A stretch of 64,000 nt of DNA. Origin: Castor canadensis (taxonomy: Eukaryota > Chordata > Mammalia > Rodentia > Castoridae). Location: NCBI RefSeq assembly GCF_047511655.1, contig NC_133397.1, forward strand, positions 13,169,501 through 13,233,500, read 5' to 3'. The notes beneath the pieces are model-generated. The model saw nothing but the letters and a program-made list of their open reading frames with translations, was not told where the DNA came from and searched no databases. The translations under genes were made by a program, and so were the position numbers. The stretch's first letter is position 1. Every line of letters starts with the position of its first letter. Below are positions 61,389 to 64,000 of this stretch, in pieces.

Positions 61389-63239
61389 TGAAATCTGTTT
61401 TGCTTTTCAGAAAACAGTGAGTGTTAAGGCACAGGTCCCACACAAATGCTAGGAACCCATATCCCACTGACCTGTCCAATCTCCTCTCAGACTCTGGGGT
61501 CCTTCTAGGGAATGATAGTACTAATAGTGATGTTAACTTTAGTCATCCAAATCTGACTTTCTTGAGTCCTCCTTCATTCTTCAGGTCTTTGCAAGGAGCC
61601 AAAAGAAGCATTGTAAAATCTCAGCCTGGGAGGGCCTGTTCCTTCCTAAAAAGATCGAGGGAGAGACCTGGGAAGCCCATGGAATAAAACCCTCCACCAG
61701 AAACTGGACACCATTTCCTCAAGGAAGCTGCCAAGTTCAGCCACTTGGACATGGGTTTGGACCTTCCTTCCCTGGGGTGAGGATTCTGGGATAATAGTTG
61801 TCTTCAGCACATCCTGGGTTTCACAGTGCCCTTGGGGTGGCCTCTCCCTTCACTGGCTGTGTGACCATATGGCTGCATACCTGTTGGGGGTGGAGGGGTG
61901 ACATTCCTCAGAATTTGAAGGTGTGTTCCTTCACAAAAGCAACAGGATGGAAAGTCAAGTAGACCTTTTAGGGGCCTTTAAAAAGAGGTATTTACATGTA
62001 TTTAGCTTTTAGGGGAAACCTGCAGTTAACTTGGTTAGCAACTGCTTGTAAATCCTGAGAAGCCTTATTCGATGAGTCTGAAGTACTCAGCCAAGAGGAT
62101 TCCTGGTCCCTAGGCCTCCTGAAGGGGACAGGTCTGTCATGTTAATGCAATGTGCATAGTATTAAAGAAGGGACAAAGAGCTTGGAGTTTGGGGATGAGA
62201 GTTTGTTTTAGGGGCTCTTTAATATGCAGATGAAACCTTGTGGGGGTAAAGAGGGGAACCCTGGAGTCAACCCATGAAGGTGTCCCATGGGAAATGGCTG
62301 GAGGGGGCAGGGTGAGTATCCCTGTAAGTGTGGAGCTCCAAGGGTTCTCTGTCCCCTACTTGCCATAAAAGTGATAGCCCTTTGCATGATCAAAGAATGC
62401 TTGCAGAAGTAGAAATGAAATTACATTTTGATTACTTTGAATTAAAAATGGCCGACTTCATGGAATGCCAGGCTCCCACCCTCTTCCCAGCCATGTTTAG
62501 TGAGCATGTGACATGTAAACGAGGTGAGGAGAAGAGGTAGAAGAGCCCCAGTGCCACAACTCTGCTGTCTCCTGGGAAAGGGGAGGTGTGGGATGAAGGA
62601 TCAGGGCACTGGGAGCCTTCCCATGGCAGGGAGAATATATTGTGAAGGGTGGGGAGTGGGATGGAGGATTGGCCTGGTGGGGAGACAAAAGAGAAGCAGA
62701 AGCTTTGTAGAAAGAGGGGCAGTAGGGACACAGGTACATGGATGAAGGATGTGTGCAGGGCCTAAATTCATCCTGGAACAGTGGGTAAAATGGTTTTGGT
62801 GGGCCTATGGATTATCTCTGGGCAGTGGAAAGCTAGCCAGAGTGTCTGAGACAGGTCTCCTGTGACATGGGAGAATTTGCTGCTGTGTAGATATATTTAG
62901 CTCATGCTCATCAGCCTCAATAACAAGGAGCCACCATGCCTCCTTTCCAAAGGTGCAGATGGAGCACTCCTGGACAGGCGGGGAGACCCACATGTGTGTG
63001 TTTGGTTGGCCTGGGTTTGGGCAGGTGGTGAGGCCACCACCTAGCGTTTCTTCCACTTCCAACCTGTGCTTCCTGTCTTCTGCTAGTCCTACCCCAGTCT
63101 TAGGGGTCTTGTGTCCATGTCTTCTAGCAATCACTTCAAGGGCACCTCCTTCACCAATCTTTACAACCCCGGCTGCAGAAGGTTTGCTCTTTTACTTCTA
63201 ACCTATCTATACCTTTGTGTTTGAAAAATGAAAATAATT
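61389..63239. other. Intergenic stretch, no gene seen
   Basis: No exon or RNA gene recognised. ORFs at 62432-62745 and 62805-63201 have no domain. Confidence 0.45.
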
Positions 63240-63777
63240 CCCTCCCTCCTTACTAAGGTCATTATGAAAAAATTTGACAGTATAGTATAAAAAAGAAAGA
63301 AAAATATCACCAACAACCCACCATTCCGAGATAGCCACTATTGAAGTTTGGGTATATATTTTTCTAGATTATAGGTCTTTCTAGATTTTTCCATATACAC
63401 GCAAACACACATGAGTATGCCTATTTGTTTTGCATCGTTGGAAGGTCATTACTTGCTTTCTATTGTGTATTATAAACTATTGTATCATATTAGGAGTAAA
63501 GAGCTCTCTCACCTTTGCACTGTGGCATCTTTGAATGGGCTGCATACATAGTGGAAAAGCAACAGGTGATGAATGAATGATTAAACAGAGTTTTAAAAAT
63601 ATCTGTCTGTAAAAAGAGAATTGGATTGTGTTATGCTGATAATCTTTCCAGTTTCAATAATCCGAAGACTTCTGATCAATAACGCCTCTACAATGGGAAC
63701 CTTCTTACAAATCTGACGACTGGACATATCCTTTCTAGTACTAACACTGGAATGTTCCCAAACTAAAGGGAGTCCAT
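63240..63777. other. AT-rich stretch with a probable old repeat
   Basis: 63270-63430 (ACCCACCATTCCGAGATAGC ... TATATATTTTTCTAGATTA) resembles 11280-11420. No gene. Confidence 0.35.
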
Positions 63778-64000
63778 CAGCCTGGTGCAAGTAGCTCACA
63801 CCTGTAATCCTAGTTATCTGCGATCATGAGATTGGAGGATCACGGTTCCAGGTCAGCTTGGACAAATAGTTTACAAGACCCCATCTCCAAAATAACCAGA
63901 GCACAAGTGGACTGCAGGTTCAACTCTAGTGGTAGATTGCCTGGTTTGCAAGCATGAAGCCTAGTCCTGCCCCACCCCCCCAGAAAAAAGTAGATGACAA
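63778..64000 (+). repeat. B1-ID composite SINE (old type), runs to the window end
   Basis: AGCCTGGTGCAAGTAGCTCA, AAAATAACCAGAGCACAAGT and GGTTTGCAAGCATGAAGC. Confidence 0.8.

Overview
This is mammalian genomic DNA carrying one intact protein-coding gene, the three-exon proto-oncogene MYCN (N-myc), on the + strand at about 48.0-53.84 kb. The rest is intergenic DNA dense in interspersed repeats. More than 50 SINE copies are either B1-like (7SL-derived), ID-like (tRNA-derived) or a B1-ID composite, which points to a rodent. The composite is the kind I associate with Castorimorpha (beaver, kangaroo rat, pocket gopher), and a beaver is my best but unproven guess. Mammal-wide fossils (MIR, L2, L1, MaLR LTRs, DNA transposons) make up the older layer.

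Layout. 1-35 kb: gene-free DNA with SINE clusters (0.5-1.0, 13.4-18.3 and 31.5-34.1 kb), L1 3' ends (9.4-10.0, 15.1-15.6, 18.3-19.2 kb), a nested L2/DNA-transposon block (3.9-5.25 kb), a 33-bp minisatellite (19.5-19.85 kb) and MaLR-type LTRs. 35.1-35.97 kb: a decayed processed RPS2 pseudogene on the - strand. 36-47 kb: more LTRs and SINEs, a Tc1/mariner-like DNA transposon split by SINEs, and a probable solo ERV LTR about 3 kb upstream of MYCN. 47.1-50.4 kb: a CpG island holding the MYCN promoter (two E2F-type sites, GC box, AT-rich TATA-like box), noncoding exon 1 and coding exon 2. The - strand of the promoter carries a 170-codon ORF whose two ends resemble human NCYM/MYCNOS. 50.2-52.34 kb: intron 2 with MIR and ID fossils. 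52.34-53.84 kb: exon 3, with the bHLH-zipper and a 3'UTR holding miR-34, miR-101 and let-7 seed matches. 54-64 kb: gene-free DNA with SINEs, L2 and MIR.

MYCN encodes 457 residues with MYC boxes 0, I, II, IIIa and IV, an acidic tract, an NLS and a bHLH-leucine zipper. The most notable observations are the NCYM-like antisense ORF, a gene described in the literature as hominine de novo; an exon-1 ATG that is in frame with MYCN across the splice and would add 91 residues; and a SINE subfamily defined by one shared internal deletion. Comparisons with human sequences are from memory, since no search could be run.
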